Assembly: GCF_009846865.1 (NCBI RefSeq)
Contig: NZ_WUWN01000004.1
Coordinates: 1 to 64,000 of the forward strand
Length of the DNA: 64,000 nucleotides
Direction of reading: 5' to 3'
DNA from: Puerhibacterium puerhi
GTDB lineage: Bacteria; Actinomycetota; Actinomycetes; Actinomycetales; Cellulomonadaceae
Positions 7,857 through 16,468 of this stretch are shown here, piece by piece. The translations under genes and the position numbers were made by a program. The first letter of the stretch is position 1; each line of letters begins with the position of its first letter. The notes beneath the pieces are model-generated. The model did not search any database. It saw nothing but the letters and a program-made list of their open reading frames with translations, and was not told the origin of the DNA.

Positions 7857-8084
7857 TCACGGCTGCTGTCCGCTGCCCCGGACGCGGGCCGCCACGGCCA
7901 GCGCGCCGGCGACGAGGAGGAGTGTCGGGGCGGCGATCATCAGCCCGACCTCGAGCGGCGTCGGGGAGTACGGGGCCTCGACCGCGTGCGCCTCGTACAC
8001 CATGTTGCCCTGCATCACGGCCACCAGATAGGCGACCAAGCAGGCGCCACCTGCGACCAGCGCCGCCCTTGCCGACCTGCGCAT
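7857..8084 (-). CDS. Small two-TM membrane protein
   Basis: Hypothetical protein of 75 residues with two membrane helices (about residues 8-26 and 46-68) joined by a short extracytoplasmic loop (MVYEAHAVEAPYSPTPLEVG). An AGGGGAG ribosome site before the ATG at 8084 decides the start over an in-frame ATG at 8123. The end reads VRGSGQQP. I recognise no family. The 236 bp between it and the riboswitch hold no gene that I can support. Confidence 0.65.
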   Translation of the reverse strand: MRRSARAALVAGGACLVAYLVAVMQGNMVYEAHAVEAPYSPTPLEVGLMIAAPTLLLVAGALAVAARVRGSGQQP

Positions 8085-8210
8085 CGCTCCCCTACGCGTC
8101 ACCACCTGCACCGACGTCGACACCGACGTCGGGCCGCGTTCCCGGCTCGCTCACGGTACTGCGCGAGCCCGAAGGATCCCACGCGGCGGTGACGACCGCC
8201 GCGGCGGCGC

Positions 8211-8855
8211 TCAGCGCAGCACGAGCGCCAGGTATGCGCGCAGGTGGGCGGCCATGTCGACCCGCTGGGCCTTGGGCCCGTCCAGCGACATGAGCCACTG
8301 CACCTGCAGCCCGTCCATGAGCGCGATGATGGAGCGCGCAGCCTGCGCCGGCGCGACGCCGGGCGCGAGCCCGCCCCGGGCGGCCCGGTCCTCGAACACC
8401 TCGGTGGACTGCTCGACGAGCCGCTCGTACCGGCGCCGGAAGTACTCGTGCGCGGGGTGGTCCGGCGTCGTGGCCTCGGTGGACAGCCCGGCGAACAGCT
8501 CCACCAGCGGCCGGCGCACCTGGTTGCGCTCGACGATCCGCACGAGCGCCTCGAAGAAGTCGGTGCCGCGCGCCAGGTCCTCGGCGAACGCCGCGTCGTC
8601 GACGGCGTCGCGGTACTCGAGCACGGCCTCCAGCAGGGCGGCCTTGGTCGGGAAGTGGTGCAGCAGGCCGGGGTGGGAGATGTCGGCGCGCGCGGCGATG
8701 TCGCGCAGCGAGGCGCCGTGGTACCCCACCTCGGCGAACGCGAGGATCGCCGTCTGGATGATCTCCGCGCGCTTGGCGCGGCCCTTGGCGTAGCCGCGCC
8801 CGCGGCCGCCGGGGGTCGGAGCGCTCGCCGTCTCCGCCGTGGTGCTCGCGGACAT
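8211..8855 (-). CDS. TetR-family regulator, candidate GH3 regulator
   Basis: TetR/AcrR repressor of 214 residues. The N-terminal helix-turn-helix spans about residues 30-76 (IIQTAILAFAEVGYHGASLR, then ISHPGLLHHFPTKAALLEAV), and LLHHF is the usual TetR recognition end. A ligand-binding C-terminal domain (TetR_C type) follows. Upstream, at 8915-8931, lies CTACCGTGC with ACGGT, close to the CTACCGNNYGGTAR dyads in front of both GH3 glucosidase operons at 16-19 kb. I therefore infer that it, or a paralogue, represses glucoside genes. The ligand is unknown. Confidence 0.88.
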   Translation of the reverse strand: MSASTTAETASAPTPGGRGRGYAKGRAKRAEIIQTAILAFAEVGYHGASLRDIAARADISHPGLLHHFPTKAALLEAVLEYRDAVDDAAFAEDLARGTDFFEALVRIVERNQVRRPLVELFAGLSTEATTPDHPAHEYFRRRYERLVEQSTEVFEDRAARGGLAPGVAPAQAARSIIALMDGLQVQWLMSLDGPKAQRVDMAAHLRAYLALVLR

Positions 8856-8908
8856 GCCGTCTCCGATCCGTCGTCCCTCGACGGCGCCGAGGCGGCGCCG
8901 CCAGAGGA

Positions 8909-8931
8909 AAACCCTACCGTGCAGACGGTTT
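8909..8931. promoter_or_regulatory. Candidate TetR autoregulatory operator
   Basis: ACCGT (8916-8920), 4-bp gap, ACGGT (8925-8929), flanked by AAACC and GGTTT. CTACCGTGC is shared exactly with the palindrome at 18841. It lies 55-75 bp upstream of the TetR start at 8855. Confidence 0.5.
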
Positions 8932-8979
8932 CCGTCGGGACACCCGCCCCGGGCGACCCCGCCGGACGTCGTCGTGCAC

Positions 8980-9047
8980 CCCGTGGTGGGTACGGGACAC
9001 GCCGGCGGATCCGCGGATCTGCCGGCGTGTCCTGTACCCACGACGGG
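8980..9047. repeat. Long hairpin C, related to hairpin D
   Basis: A stem of about 30 bp (GTGGGTAC, GGACACGCCGGC and complements) has apex ATCCGCGGAT. It lies just past the stop of the quinone oxidoreductase (9062, minus strand). Its arms share GGGTAC-GGACACGCCGG with the hairpin at 12897, so the two are copies of one palindromic element used as terminators. Confidence 0.8.
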
Positions 9048-9061
9048 AGGGGGTGGGGCGG

Positions 9062-10078
9062 TCAGGACCGGTGCACCACGACCTTGCCGATCGCGCCGCC
9101 GGACGCGACGATCTCGTGCGCCCGGCGCAGCCCCTCGGCGTCCAGCCCCGCGATCCGGGTGCGGACCGTCGTGCGCAGCTCGCCGGCGTCGACCAGCCGG
9201 GCCACCTCGTCCAGCAGCCGGCCCTGCTCGGCCATGTCCGGCGTGCCGAACGCGGCGCGGGTGAACATCAGCTCCCAGTGCCAGGCGATCGACTTGCGCT
9301 TGAGCGGCATGAGGTCGAGGCGCTGCGGGTCGTCGATGGCGGTGATGTGCCCGAACGGCCGCACCACCTCGGCGAACGCCTCCACGTTGCCTGCCGAGTG
9401 CGCCGTGAACAGCAGGTCCACGCCCTGCGGCGCGACCGCGCGCACCTGCGCGACGAGGTCGCGGTGGTCGACCACGTGGTCGGCGCCCAGCGACTCCACC
9501 CACGCGCGGCTCTCCGGCCGCCCGGCCGTGGCGATCACCGTCAGGCGGGTGAGCCGCTTGGCGAGCTGGACCAGGATCGAGCCGACGCCGCCCGGCGCGC
9601 CGACCACCAGCAGCGTGCCCTCGCTGTCGGCGGTGACCCCGAACCGGTCGAACAGCGTCTCCCAGGCGGTGATGGCCGTCAGCGGCAGGGCAGCCGCCGC
9701 CGCGTGGTCGAGGCTCGCGGGCTTGTGGCCCACGATCCGCTCGTCGACGGCGTGCAGGTCGGCGTTCGTGCCCGGGCGGCCGATGTCGCCGGCGTACCAG
9801 ACCTCGTCGCCGACGGCGAAGCGCGTCACCCGGTCGCCCACCGCCTCGACGACGCCCGACGCGTCCCAGCCGAGCTGGCGGGTGCCGCTGCGCAGCGAGC
9901 CGCGCGACTTGGTGTCCACCGGGTTGACCGACACGGCCTCCACCCGCACCAGCAGGTCGTGCGGGCGCAGCTCGGGGACGGGGACCTCGCGGGCGACGAA
10001 CGCCTCGGGGTCCTGCAGGGTGCGGCCGGCCTGCGCGAGGTAGGCGGTCGTGGTGGCCGGGGTGGTGTGCTGCGACAT
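9062..10078 (-). CDS. Zinc-independent NADPH:quinone oxidoreductase-like (MDR family)
   Basis: Medium-chain dehydrogenase/reductase of 338 residues. The GroES-like N-terminal fold (VEAVSVNPVDTKSRG) lacks zinc ligands, as in quinone oxidoreductases, and the Rossmann motif VVGAPGGVGSI follows near residue 160. GADHVVDHRD is the usual cofactor-binding strand. The family reduces quinones or enones with NAD(P)H. The start is ATG 10078 with GGAAGGA upstream. The gene lies downstream of the TehA-like and SDR genes on the same strand, 38 bp after the former, and probably shares their transcript. Confidence 0.9.
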   Translation of the reverse strand: MSQHTTPATTTAYLAQAGRTLQDPEAFVAREVPVPELRPHDLLVRVEAVSVNPVDTKSRGSLRSGTRQLGWDASGVVEAVGDRVTRFAVGDEVWYAGDIGRPGTNADLHAVDERIVGHKPASLDHAAAAALPLTAITAWETLFDRFGVTADSEGTLLVVGAPGGVGSILVQLAKRLTRLTVIATAGRPESRAWVESLGADHVVDHRDLVAQVRAVAPQGVDLLFTAHSAGNVEAFAEVVRPFGHITAIDDPQRLDLMPLKRKSIAWHWELMFTRAAFGTPDMAEQGRLLDEVARLVDAGELRTTVRTRIAGLDAEGLRRAHEIVASGGAIGKVVVHRS

Positions 10079-10116
10079 GGGGGGTCCTTCCGGGATCGAG
10101 GGGTGGTGACGAGGGG

Positions 10117-11133
10117 TCATCGTGCGGCGCGGGGCCGCGGGCGGAGCAGGGCGAGCGAGCGGACGCCGACGGTCCCGACGACGGCGGTGGCGGCCGCGAC
10201 GACGAGCCAGCCGACGACGGCGCCGGAGGCGGACCCCGGCGCCTGGGTCGCCAGCCGCAGGGCGTACGTGGCGCTCGCGGCGGCGGTGAAGGTCAGCGCC
10301 CAGAACCCGATCGCGAACGGCTGGCGCAGGTAGCGCCGCACCAGGAACAGCTGCGGCGCGAGCAGGGCGACCATGGTGCCGAGCAGCAGCTGGTGCACCA
10401 CCGGCGTCGCCGCGCCGTCGATCGCCCACCAGGCGTTGCCCGCCACGGCGGGCGGGGCCGAGAAGATCGCGAGGGTGGGCAGCAGCCCGCCCGGCACCTG
10501 CGGGCCGGTGGCCAGCCGCGCGAGCAGCGCCGCACCGATCAACACCCAGAACAGCAGGCCGACGCCGAGCGCCGCGACGGCGGCGGCGCGCTGCCCGACG
10601 GTCGCCAGGGACTGCGCCGCCACCAGGGACGCGGCCACCGACGGCAGCAGGTACCCGCCGTGCAGCGCCGCGAGGTCGCGGGGCCGGGTGAGCAGGTCGG
10701 CCACGAACCAGGCGAGGAAGGCCAGGGCGGCCGCGGCGGCGAGGTCCACCGCGACGGTGGCGGCGACCCTGAGGGGCCCGACCCCGGCGGCGTGGGCGGC
10801 GAGCAGCGACGCCGTCGTCGGCACGAGCGCCGCGAACGGGCCGAGCACCGGGTGGCGTAGGTCCTCGCCCAGGTCCCGGGGCGAGCGCAGCCGCGCCGCG
10901 TAGCGCACCACGGTGGTCATCCAGACGACGGCCGCGAGCGCCCACAGCGCCTCGCCGACCGCCCGGGGCGCGCCGAGCTGCGCCGCCGCGGCGGTCCACG
11001 TGCCGGCCAGGCCGGACAGGCCGAAGGCGATGCCGAACGTGTTGAGCGGCAGGCGCGGCCGCGCGGGGCGGCCCGCGGGCGTCTCCCGGGGCTCGGCGGC
11101 CGGAAGGGCGGACAGCTCCTGGACGGCGCTCAT
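10117..11133 (-). CDS. TehA/SLAC1-like (TDT family) membrane transporter
   Basis: Ten-helix membrane protein of 338 residues resembling the tellurite-resistance/dicarboxylate transporter (TDT) family, which conducts anions. Hydrophobic segments begin at about residues 33, 58, 95, 125, 155, 185, 215, 245, 275 and 305; LNTFGIAFGLSGLAGTW at the start is typical of TM1. Its ATG overlaps the stop of the upstream SDR by 4 bp (11130-11133), so translation is coupled. The cargo cannot be told from the sequence. Confidence 0.78.
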   Translation of the reverse strand: MSAVQELSALPAAEPRETPAGRPARPRLPLNTFGIAFGLSGLAGTWTAAAAQLGAPRAVGEALWALAAVVWMTTVVRYAARLRSPRDLGEDLRHPVLGPFAALVPTTASLLAAHAAGVGPLRVAATVAVDLAAAAALAFLAWFVADLLTRPRDLAALHGGYLLPSVAASLVAAQSLATVGQRAAAVAALGVGLLFWVLIGAALLARLATGPQVPGGLLPTLAIFSAPPAVAGNAWWAIDGAATPVVHQLLLGTMVALLAPQLFLVRRYLRQPFAIGFWALTFTAAASATYALRLATQAPGSASGAVVGWLVVAAATAVVGTVGVRSLALLRPRPRAAR

Positions 11134-11843
11134 GCCACCCGCTCCCCACCGTCGACGTGCAGCGTGGTGGCCGTGACGAACGGGTTGCGCAGGGCGAACA
11201 GCACCGCGTCGGAGAGGTCGGCGGGGCTGCCGACGCGCCGTGCCGGGTTGCCGGCCGCGGTGCGCGCGAAGAACGGCTCCTTGTCGGCACCCATGCCGTC
11301 CCACGACCCGGAGTCCACCACGCCGGGCGACACCGCGACGACGCGCACCGGCGCCACCTCGACGGCGAGCGCCGGGGCCAGGGCGTCCACCGCGCCGTTG
11401 GTCGTCGCCATGACCGTCAGCCCCGGCGCCGGCCGCGCGGACACGTACCCGGAGAACAGCACGAGCGCTCCCCCGGCCGGCATGCGCGGGGCGAGGTGCT
11501 TGGCGAGCAGCAGGGGGCCGATCACCTTGGCCCGGAACGCATCGGTGACCGCCTCGGCGTCGAGCCGCCCGAGCGGGCCGTTCGCGTGGTCGGCGGCCAC
11601 CGAGACGACGTGGTCCACCGCGCCGAGGCGCGCGGCCAGCGCCGCCACGGAGTCCTCCACGCCGACGTCCAGCGTCTCGGGCGTCACGCCGGCGCCGAGC
11701 TCGGCCGCCGCGCGCTGCGCCGCCTCGGGCCGGCGGCTGGTCAGCACCACCCGGGCCCCGGCTGCGGCGGCGTCGGCGGCGACCTGCCGGCCCACGCCGG
11801 ACGTGCCGCCCACCACCAGGACTGTCGTTCCCTCGAGATCCAC
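11130..11843 (-). CDS. Atypical SDR oxidoreductase lacking YxxxK
   Basis: Short-chain dehydrogenase fold of 237 residues, with the NAD(P) motif GGTSGVG at 12-18 and the SDR catalytic serine position (Ser131, LFSGYVS). The usual Tyr-x3-Lys is replaced: aligned positions read Met145 and Asn149 (GLTVMATTNGAV). It may use another chemistry or only bind cofactor. GTG 11843 is preceded by GGAAGGACGAGGG. It is the first gene of an operon with the TehA-like transporter and is divergent from a LysR regulator that probably controls both. Confidence 0.85.
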   Translation of the reverse strand: MDLEGTTVLVVGGTSGVGRQVAADAAAAGARVVLTSRRPEAAQRAAAELGAGVTPETLDVGVEDSVAALAARLGAVDHVVSVAADHANGPLGRLDAEAVTDAFRAKVIGPLLLAKHLAPRMPAGGALVLFSGYVSARPAPGLTVMATTNGAVDALAPALAVEVAPVRVVAVSPGVVDSGSWDGMGADKEPFFARTAAGNPARRVGSPADLSDAVLFALRNPFVTATTLHVDGGERVA

Positions 11844-11954
11844 GATCCCTCGTCCTTCCAGGATGTCCGGCGGGCGTCCCCCGCCGTCGCCCGGTGCAAC
11901 CGCCTCGCCTGTGCCGACAGTCCCTCGACGCCATCGAAGTCCGAGGGCGTTGCG

Positions 11955-11969
11955 ATAACTTCTGCTTAT
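11955..11969. promoter_or_regulatory. LysR-type box over the -10 and start codon
   Basis: ATAA (11955-11958) and TTAT (11966-11969) form an inverted repeat with a T-N11-A core. The TAACTT -10 (11956-11961) and the ATG at 11968 lie inside it, so binding would block the regulator's own leaderless transcript. Confidence 0.5.
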
Positions 11970-12852
11970 GCCCTCGCTCCGCGCCCTCGAGTGCTTCGTC
12001 GCGGTGCTCGACGACGGGTCGTTCTCCCGCGCCGCGCGCCGGCTGTTCCTGTCGCAGCCCGCGCTGTCCCACCACCTCGCCGCGCTCGAGCGCGAGGTGG
12101 GCACCACGCTGCTGGAGCGCCACCCCGCCGGGGCGCGCCCGACGGCGGCGGGCCGCGCCGTGGAGCCGGCCGCGCGGCAGGCGGTGGACGCGGCGCGGCG
12201 CGTGGTCAGCACCGGGCGGGCGGCCGCCGCGGGCCGGGCCGGGCACGTGCGCCTCGGGTGCGCGGAGAGCATGACCGGGCCGCTCGTCGCCCCGTACGCC
12301 CGGCGCTGGCTGGCCGAGCGGCCGGAGGTGTCGCTCGACATCGTCGAGGCGCCGAGCGCCGACACCCTCGCTGCCGCGCTGCGCGCCGGGGAGCTCGACG
12401 TCGCGGTGGGGCCGCCGCCGTCGGACCCCGTGGGCGAGGTGCACCTGGTCGGCGAGGAGGACGTGCTGCTGGTGTGCCCGCCGGCGCACCCGCTCGCCGC
12501 GGCCGGCGCGGTGGGGTTCGCGACGCTCGCCGGGCACCCGGTGGTGCACTACGCGCCGGAGAACGGGCTGGCCGCCTGGCTGGACGCGCTGGCGGCGCGG
12601 GAGGGCGCGGTGCTGCACCCCGTGACCCGGGTGCGGCACGCGACGTCGGCCGCGCAGCTGGCGGCGGCGGGGCTCGGCGCGGCGCTCGTGCCGCGCACCG
12701 CGCTGCCGGACGGGCTGGACGCCGTCGTGCGGCGGCTCGACCCGCCGCTCGTGCGCCGGGTGGTGGTCCAGGTGGCACGGCCGCAGGACGCGCTGGCGCA
12801 GGCGTTCGCCCGCGGGCTCGCCGCGCGCGGGATGCCGGGCGGCGAGGCCTGA
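11968..12852 (+). CDS. LysR-family transcriptional regulator
   Basis: LTTR of 294 residues. An N-terminal helix-turn-helix (about 2-60) reads FVAVLDDGSFSRAARRLFLS and then QPALSHHLAALEREVG, typical of the family. The substrate-binding domain begins near residue 90 (HVRLGCAESM). It is transcribed divergently from the SDR-TehA-quinone reductase genes. ATG 11968 stands 6 bp after TAACTT and within a T-N11-A box, which points to a leaderless, autoregulated message. The effector is unknown. Confidence 0.92.
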   Translation: MPSLRALECFVAVLDDGSFSRAARRLFLSQPALSHHLAALEREVGTTLLERHPAGARPTAAGRAVEPAARQAVDAARRVVSTGRAAAAGRAGHVRLGCAESMTGPLVAPYARRWLAERPEVSLDIVEAPSADTLAAALRAGELDVAVGPPPSDPVGEVHLVGEEDVLLVCPPAHPLAAAGAVGFATLAGHPVVHYAPENGLAAWLDALAAREGAVLHPVTRVRHATSAAQLAAAGLGAALVPRTALPDGLDAVVRRLDPPLVRRVVVQVARPQDALAQAFARGLAARGMPGGEA

Positions 12853-12896
12853 CCGGCCGCGGGCAGCGCGCCCCCGTCCCCGTCCCCGTCACCTCG

Positions 12897-12956
12897 TCGG
12901 GGGTACAGGACACGCCGGGCGATCCGTGGATCGCCCGGCGCGTCCTGTACCCCCGA
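12897..12956. terminator. Bidirectional hairpin D between LysR and GH3 genes
   Basis: 29-base arms with one mismatch and an almost absent loop; the apex reads GATCCGTGGATC. It lies between two convergent genes (stops at 12852 and 12964), as expected for a two-way terminator. It is a sequence relative of hairpin C. Confidence 0.85.
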
Positions 12957-12963
12957 CCAGGGG

Positions 12964-14856
12964 TCAGGCGATCGAGAGCCCGTCGCCGAACCGGAACAGC
13001 GGGTCGGCCGTGTCGAACGGGACGTCCTCGCGCGACGCCTCGACCGCGGCCATGGAGCGCGGCAGGTCGAACGGCAGCCGCCCCTCGGGCGGCACGGTGC
13101 CGGTGAGCGCGTCGAGCAGCGCGGGCAGCCCGGCCCCGAAGTTCACGACGACGGTCGCGGCCGCCTCCACGAGCGGGGCGAGGATCGCCGGCCGGTCGAG
13201 GTAGACGTCGACGATCGTCGGCACCCGGGAGGCGACGTCGCGCACGTGCGCCACGACGTCGGCCGGGAACTCCAGCGACCCGGCGTGGAAGAAGCTCTCG
13301 AAGCCCGGCCCGCGCTCCTCGAACGGCGCCTTGAGGCGCAGCAGCGCGACGTCGGCCTCCTTGGGGGCGGCCACGAGGGTGTCGCCCGCCCCGAGCGACT
13401 CGCCCTCGGCCAGCCCCTCGACGTAGACCCGCAGGCCCGCGGCGAGCGGCAGCCGGGCCGCGCCGTCGGCGGCGTTCTGCAGCACGGTCACCGCACGCGA
13501 CTGCGCCCGGCGCCCGGCGGCCACGAGGTCGGGGTGCCCGACGACGCGCTCGGCGGCGTCCTCGTCCACGTAACGGCGCTCGTCGAACAGCCCGAGCACG
13601 AACTTCTCGGCCAGCAGCCGGCGCACGGAGACGTCCAGGCGCTCCTCGCTGACGCGGCCCGAGCGGACCAGCTCCACCACCAGCTCGGGGCAGGCCTCGC
13701 CGCCGAGCTGGTCGGCGCCGGCGTCGAGGATCTTGGCCACCCGCTCCAGCGGCGTCAGGTGCTCCACGCCCCAGGCTCGGGCGGGGAACGGCCGGCCGAA
13801 CATCTCGACGTCGGTGACCAGGCCCCAGTCGGTGCAGATGATCCCGTCGAAGCCGAGCCGCTCGCGCAGCAGACGCGTGAGGATCTGCTTGTTGAAGCCG
13901 AACCCGACCTGCTCGATCGGCTCCGGGCCGTCGCCGAGGTCGACCTCGAGCCCGACCGGCATCCCGTAGTACGGCATCATCTGGCGCGTCCCGGCGGCGA
14001 TGAGCGCCGGGAACGGCAGCAGGTGGGTGCCGAAGGCGCCGCCGGGGTAGACCTGCTCGCGCCCGTACGGGAAGTGCGGGTCCTCGCCGTCCTGCTGCGG
14101 GCCGCCGCCCGGGAAGTGCTTGGTCATCGTGGACACCGACTCGGGGCCGAAGCCGCCGTCCAGGCCCGCGGCGCGGGCCACCTCGCCGGTGGCCTGGAAG
14201 CCGCGCACGTAGGCGGCGCCGAGGCGGGCGGCGAGGTCGGCGTCCTCCCCGAAGGTGCCGCTGGCGCGCGCCCAGCGGGGCTCCGTGGCGAGGTCCACCT
14301 GCGGGTGCAGCGCCGTGCGGATGCCGACGGCGAGGTACTCCCGCCGGGCGGCGTCCGCGTGCTCCTCGACCAGCCGCTCGTCGCGCACGGCCGCCAGGCC
14401 GAGCGTCTCGGGCCACTGCGAGAACGGCCCCGACAGCAGGGCGGTGCCCGGGTTGTCGGTGAACGCGTTGCGCGGGTCGGTCGAGACGGTGACCGGGATG
14501 CCCAGGCGGGTCGACGCCGCCAGCCGCTGCAGGCGGTTGTGCCACGCCGCGAACTCGCGGGCCGTGCGCGGGGCCGCCAGCACGTTGAGGTGGGTCATGT
14601 GCTTGCCCACCACCATGCTGCTGGTGGCCTCCACGCCCATGGGCGAGCCGCCCTCGGCGAGCTCGCCGCCGGGGCCGATCTCCACCATGGTCTGGAACAG
14701 CTGGCCGGCCTTCTCCTCGAGCGTCATGCGCCCGAGCAGGTCGGCGACGCGCTCGGCGACCGGGAGCGACGGGTCGCGGTAGGCCGCGTCGTCGGGCACG
14801 GGCGGCAGGTCGGCGCCGGCCGTGGTGCCGCTCGCGGCGGCGTCGGTCGTCGTCAC
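12964..14856 (-). CDS. Glycoside hydrolase family 3 protein (beta-glucosidase-like)
   Basis: GH3 enzyme of 630 residues, predicted to cleave beta-glucosides; no signal peptide, so cytoplasmic. The TIM-barrel signature KHFPGGG (substrate-binding Lys-His) is near residue 245, and the nucleophile aspartate lies in GIICTDWGLVTD. The C-terminal alpha/beta sandwich follows from about residue 440. The GTG at 14856 overlaps the MFS stop (GTGA), so hydrolase and transporter are coupled: the sugar enters by the transporter and is hydrolysed inside. A dyad repressor site lies upstream of the operon. Confidence 0.92.
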   Translation of the reverse strand: MTTTDAAASGTTAGADLPPVPDDAAYRDPSLPVAERVADLLGRMTLEEKAGQLFQTMVEIGPGGELAEGGSPMGVEATSSMVVGKHMTHLNVLAAPRTAREFAAWHNRLQRLAASTRLGIPVTVSTDPRNAFTDNPGTALLSGPFSQWPETLGLAAVRDERLVEEHADAARREYLAVGIRTALHPQVDLATEPRWARASGTFGEDADLAARLGAAYVRGFQATGEVARAAGLDGGFGPESVSTMTKHFPGGGPQQDGEDPHFPYGREQVYPGGAFGTHLLPFPALIAAGTRQMMPYYGMPVGLEVDLGDGPEPIEQVGFGFNKQILTRLLRERLGFDGIICTDWGLVTDVEMFGRPFPARAWGVEHLTPLERVAKILDAGADQLGGEACPELVVELVRSGRVSEERLDVSVRRLLAEKFVLGLFDERRYVDEDAAERVVGHPDLVAAGRRAQSRAVTVLQNAADGAARLPLAAGLRVYVEGLAEGESLGAGDTLVAAPKEADVALLRLKAPFEERGPGFESFFHAGSLEFPADVVAHVRDVASRVPTIVDVYLDRPAILAPLVEAAATVVVNFGAGLPALLDALTGTVPPEGRLPFDLPRSMAAVEASREDVPFDTADPLFRFGDGLSIA

Positions 14857-16193
14857 TTGGTCCCCTTGATGAACATGGTGCTGACCGCGCCGAGGATCAC
14901 GATGACCGCGCCGATCCCGAACAGGGCCACGTAGTTGTTGCCGTTGTCGCCGGCGGCGGCGCCGACGGCGAGGAGCATCGGCGCGAAGGCCGGGGCGAGC
15001 GACTGCGGCAGCGCGTTCGCGATGTTGAACACGCCCATGTTCTTGGCGGCCTCGGTCTCGCGGTTCGGCAGCACGTCGGTGACCAGGGCCAGGTCGACGG
15101 CGAAGTAGGCGCCCAGGCCGGCGCCGAAGAGGCCCGCGCCCAGGTAGAGCACGCTCGGCGCGCCGGCGAACGCGAAGACCACCAGGCCGGCGCCGGCGAG
15201 CACCGTGGAGACGATGACGAAGATCTTGCGGCGGCCGGTGCGGTCGGACAGGTACCCGCCGAGCGACGCGGCCACGAGCAGGACCACGGCCTGCACGACC
15301 ATGAGGCGCAGCTGCCAGCTCAGCGCGGTCGGCTCGTCGAAGCCGAAGCGGTCGAGCATGAAGTACAGCTGGTAGTTGTTGTAGAGCGCGAAGCCGAACA
15401 GCATCATGAAGCGGCCCGCGAACGCCCAGCCGAAGTCGGGGTGCTTGCGCGGCGAGATCCAGAAGCCCTTGACGAACCGGCCCAGGTGGAAGCTGCCGGC
15501 CTCCTCCTTGGTGAGCCGGCGGTCCTTCAGGACGGCCACCAGGGCGACGACGCCCACGATCGCCAGGGCGGTGGGCAGCAGGATCATCAGCGACGGGGCG
15601 GTGCCGGCGCCGGCCAGGACAGAGGCGATCGCGACGCCGACGAGCGGGGCGACGTTCTGCGCGATGCCCAGCCAGCCGGAGACCTTGGCACGCTGGCTCT
15701 CGCCCACCTGGTCCGGCAGCACCGCCTGCAGCGCGGCCTGCGTGCCGTTGAAGGCGGTCTGCGTGATCGCCCAGCCGACGACGACGACGGCGATGCTCGG
15801 CGCGAACGCGATGATCGCGAGGCCGACGGCGCCCGCGAGCACGCCCCACAGCAGCCACGGGCGGCGCATGCCCAGGCGCGACGTCGTGCGGTCGGACAGC
15901 GCGCCGGCGAGCGGGTTGGCGACGAAGGCGAAGAAGGCGCCGACGCCCGTGACGAGGGCCAGGTCGGCGGCGCGGGTGTCGGGGCCCGACAGCGCGTTGA
16001 CCTTGACGGCCAGCGTGCTCATCACCGGGGTCAGCAGCGCGATGTACAGCGCGAAGAACGCGGCGACGTAGGCGATGACGAGCCCGTTGCCGGCGCGGAC
16101 CTCGGGGGCCGGGGCGCCGACGGTGGCCGCGGGGATGCTCCCCGCGGTGGACGTCGCGTCGGCGACCGCGGGCTCGGGAGAGATGGATGCCAT
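14853..16193 (-). CDS. MFS sugar/glucoside transporter
   Basis: Major facilitator of 446 residues with about 12 helices. The loop 2-3 motif is seen as GALSDRTTSRLGMRRPW and its repeat as GGYLSDRTGRRKIF, each with the D-R-x-x-R/G pattern. This GPH/MFS-like arrangement is typical of glycoside importers sitting beside GH3 genes. AAGGAG precedes the ATG at 16193. The gene heads a two-gene operon with the GH3 enzyme (4-bp overlap), and two CTACCG-type operator sites lie 67-103 bp upstream. Confidence 0.9.
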   Translation of the reverse strand: MASISPEPAVADATSTAGSIPAATVGAPAPEVRAGNGLVIAYVAAFFALYIALLTPVMSTLAVKVNALSGPDTRAADLALVTGVGAFFAFVANPLAGALSDRTTSRLGMRRPWLLWGVLAGAVGLAIIAFAPSIAVVVVGWAITQTAFNGTQAALQAVLPDQVGESQRAKVSGWLGIAQNVAPLVGVAIASVLAGAGTAPSLMILLPTALAIVGVVALVAVLKDRRLTKEEAGSFHLGRFVKGFWISPRKHPDFGWAFAGRFMMLFGFALYNNYQLYFMLDRFGFDEPTALSWQLRLMVVQAVVLLVAASLGGYLSDRTGRRKIFVIVSTVLAGAGLVVFAFAGAPSVLYLGAGLFGAGLGAYFAVDLALVTDVLPNRETEAAKNMGVFNIANALPQSLAPAFAPMLLAVGAAAGDNGNNYVALFGIGAVIVILGAVSTMFIKGTK

Positions 16194-16259
16194 GGTGACT
16201 CCTTCGTCCGGGGCATCGGGCCCCGTTCCAGATCGGCGACCGCCGTGGCCGCCGAACCC

Positions 16260-16296
16260 CTACCGGGTGGTAAGCCGGAACGCTACCACCCGGTGA
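16260..16296. promoter_or_regulatory. Paired repressor sites before the MFS-GH3 operon
   Basis: CTACCGGGTGGTAA at 16260-16273 and its inverted relative CTACCACCCGGTGA at 16283-16296 form a double dyad 67 bp upstream of the MFS start. The half-site matches the palindromes at 18841 and 8915, suggesting one TetR- or LacI-like regulator. Confidence 0.65.
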
Positions 16297-16356
16297 CATT
16301 CAGCGCCACAGCCTCTGACCTGCGAAGACGCCGCTGACGTGCGCGCTCGCGACGCG

Positions 16357-16395
16357 CGAAGGCCCCGTCCCGCACGGTGCGGGACGGGGCCTTCG
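16357..16395. terminator. Terminator after the second GH3 gene
   Basis: A 19-base perfect stem (CGAAGGCCCCGTCCCGCAC and complement) with almost no loop lies about 75 bp beyond the GH3 stop at 16469. Confidence 0.8.
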
Positions 16396-16400
16396 GAGGT

Positions 16401-16439
16401 GGCGCCGACCGGGCGCCGACCGGGCGCCGACCGGGCGCC
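16401..16439. repeat. 11-bp tandem repeat (GGGCGCCGACC)
   Basis: Slightly more than three copies of an 11-bp unit directly follow the terminator at 16357-16395. Non-coding; no function evident. Confidence 0.6.
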
Positions 16440-16468
16440 CAGGCGGCGTCCAGGCGGCCGCGCGCTGG

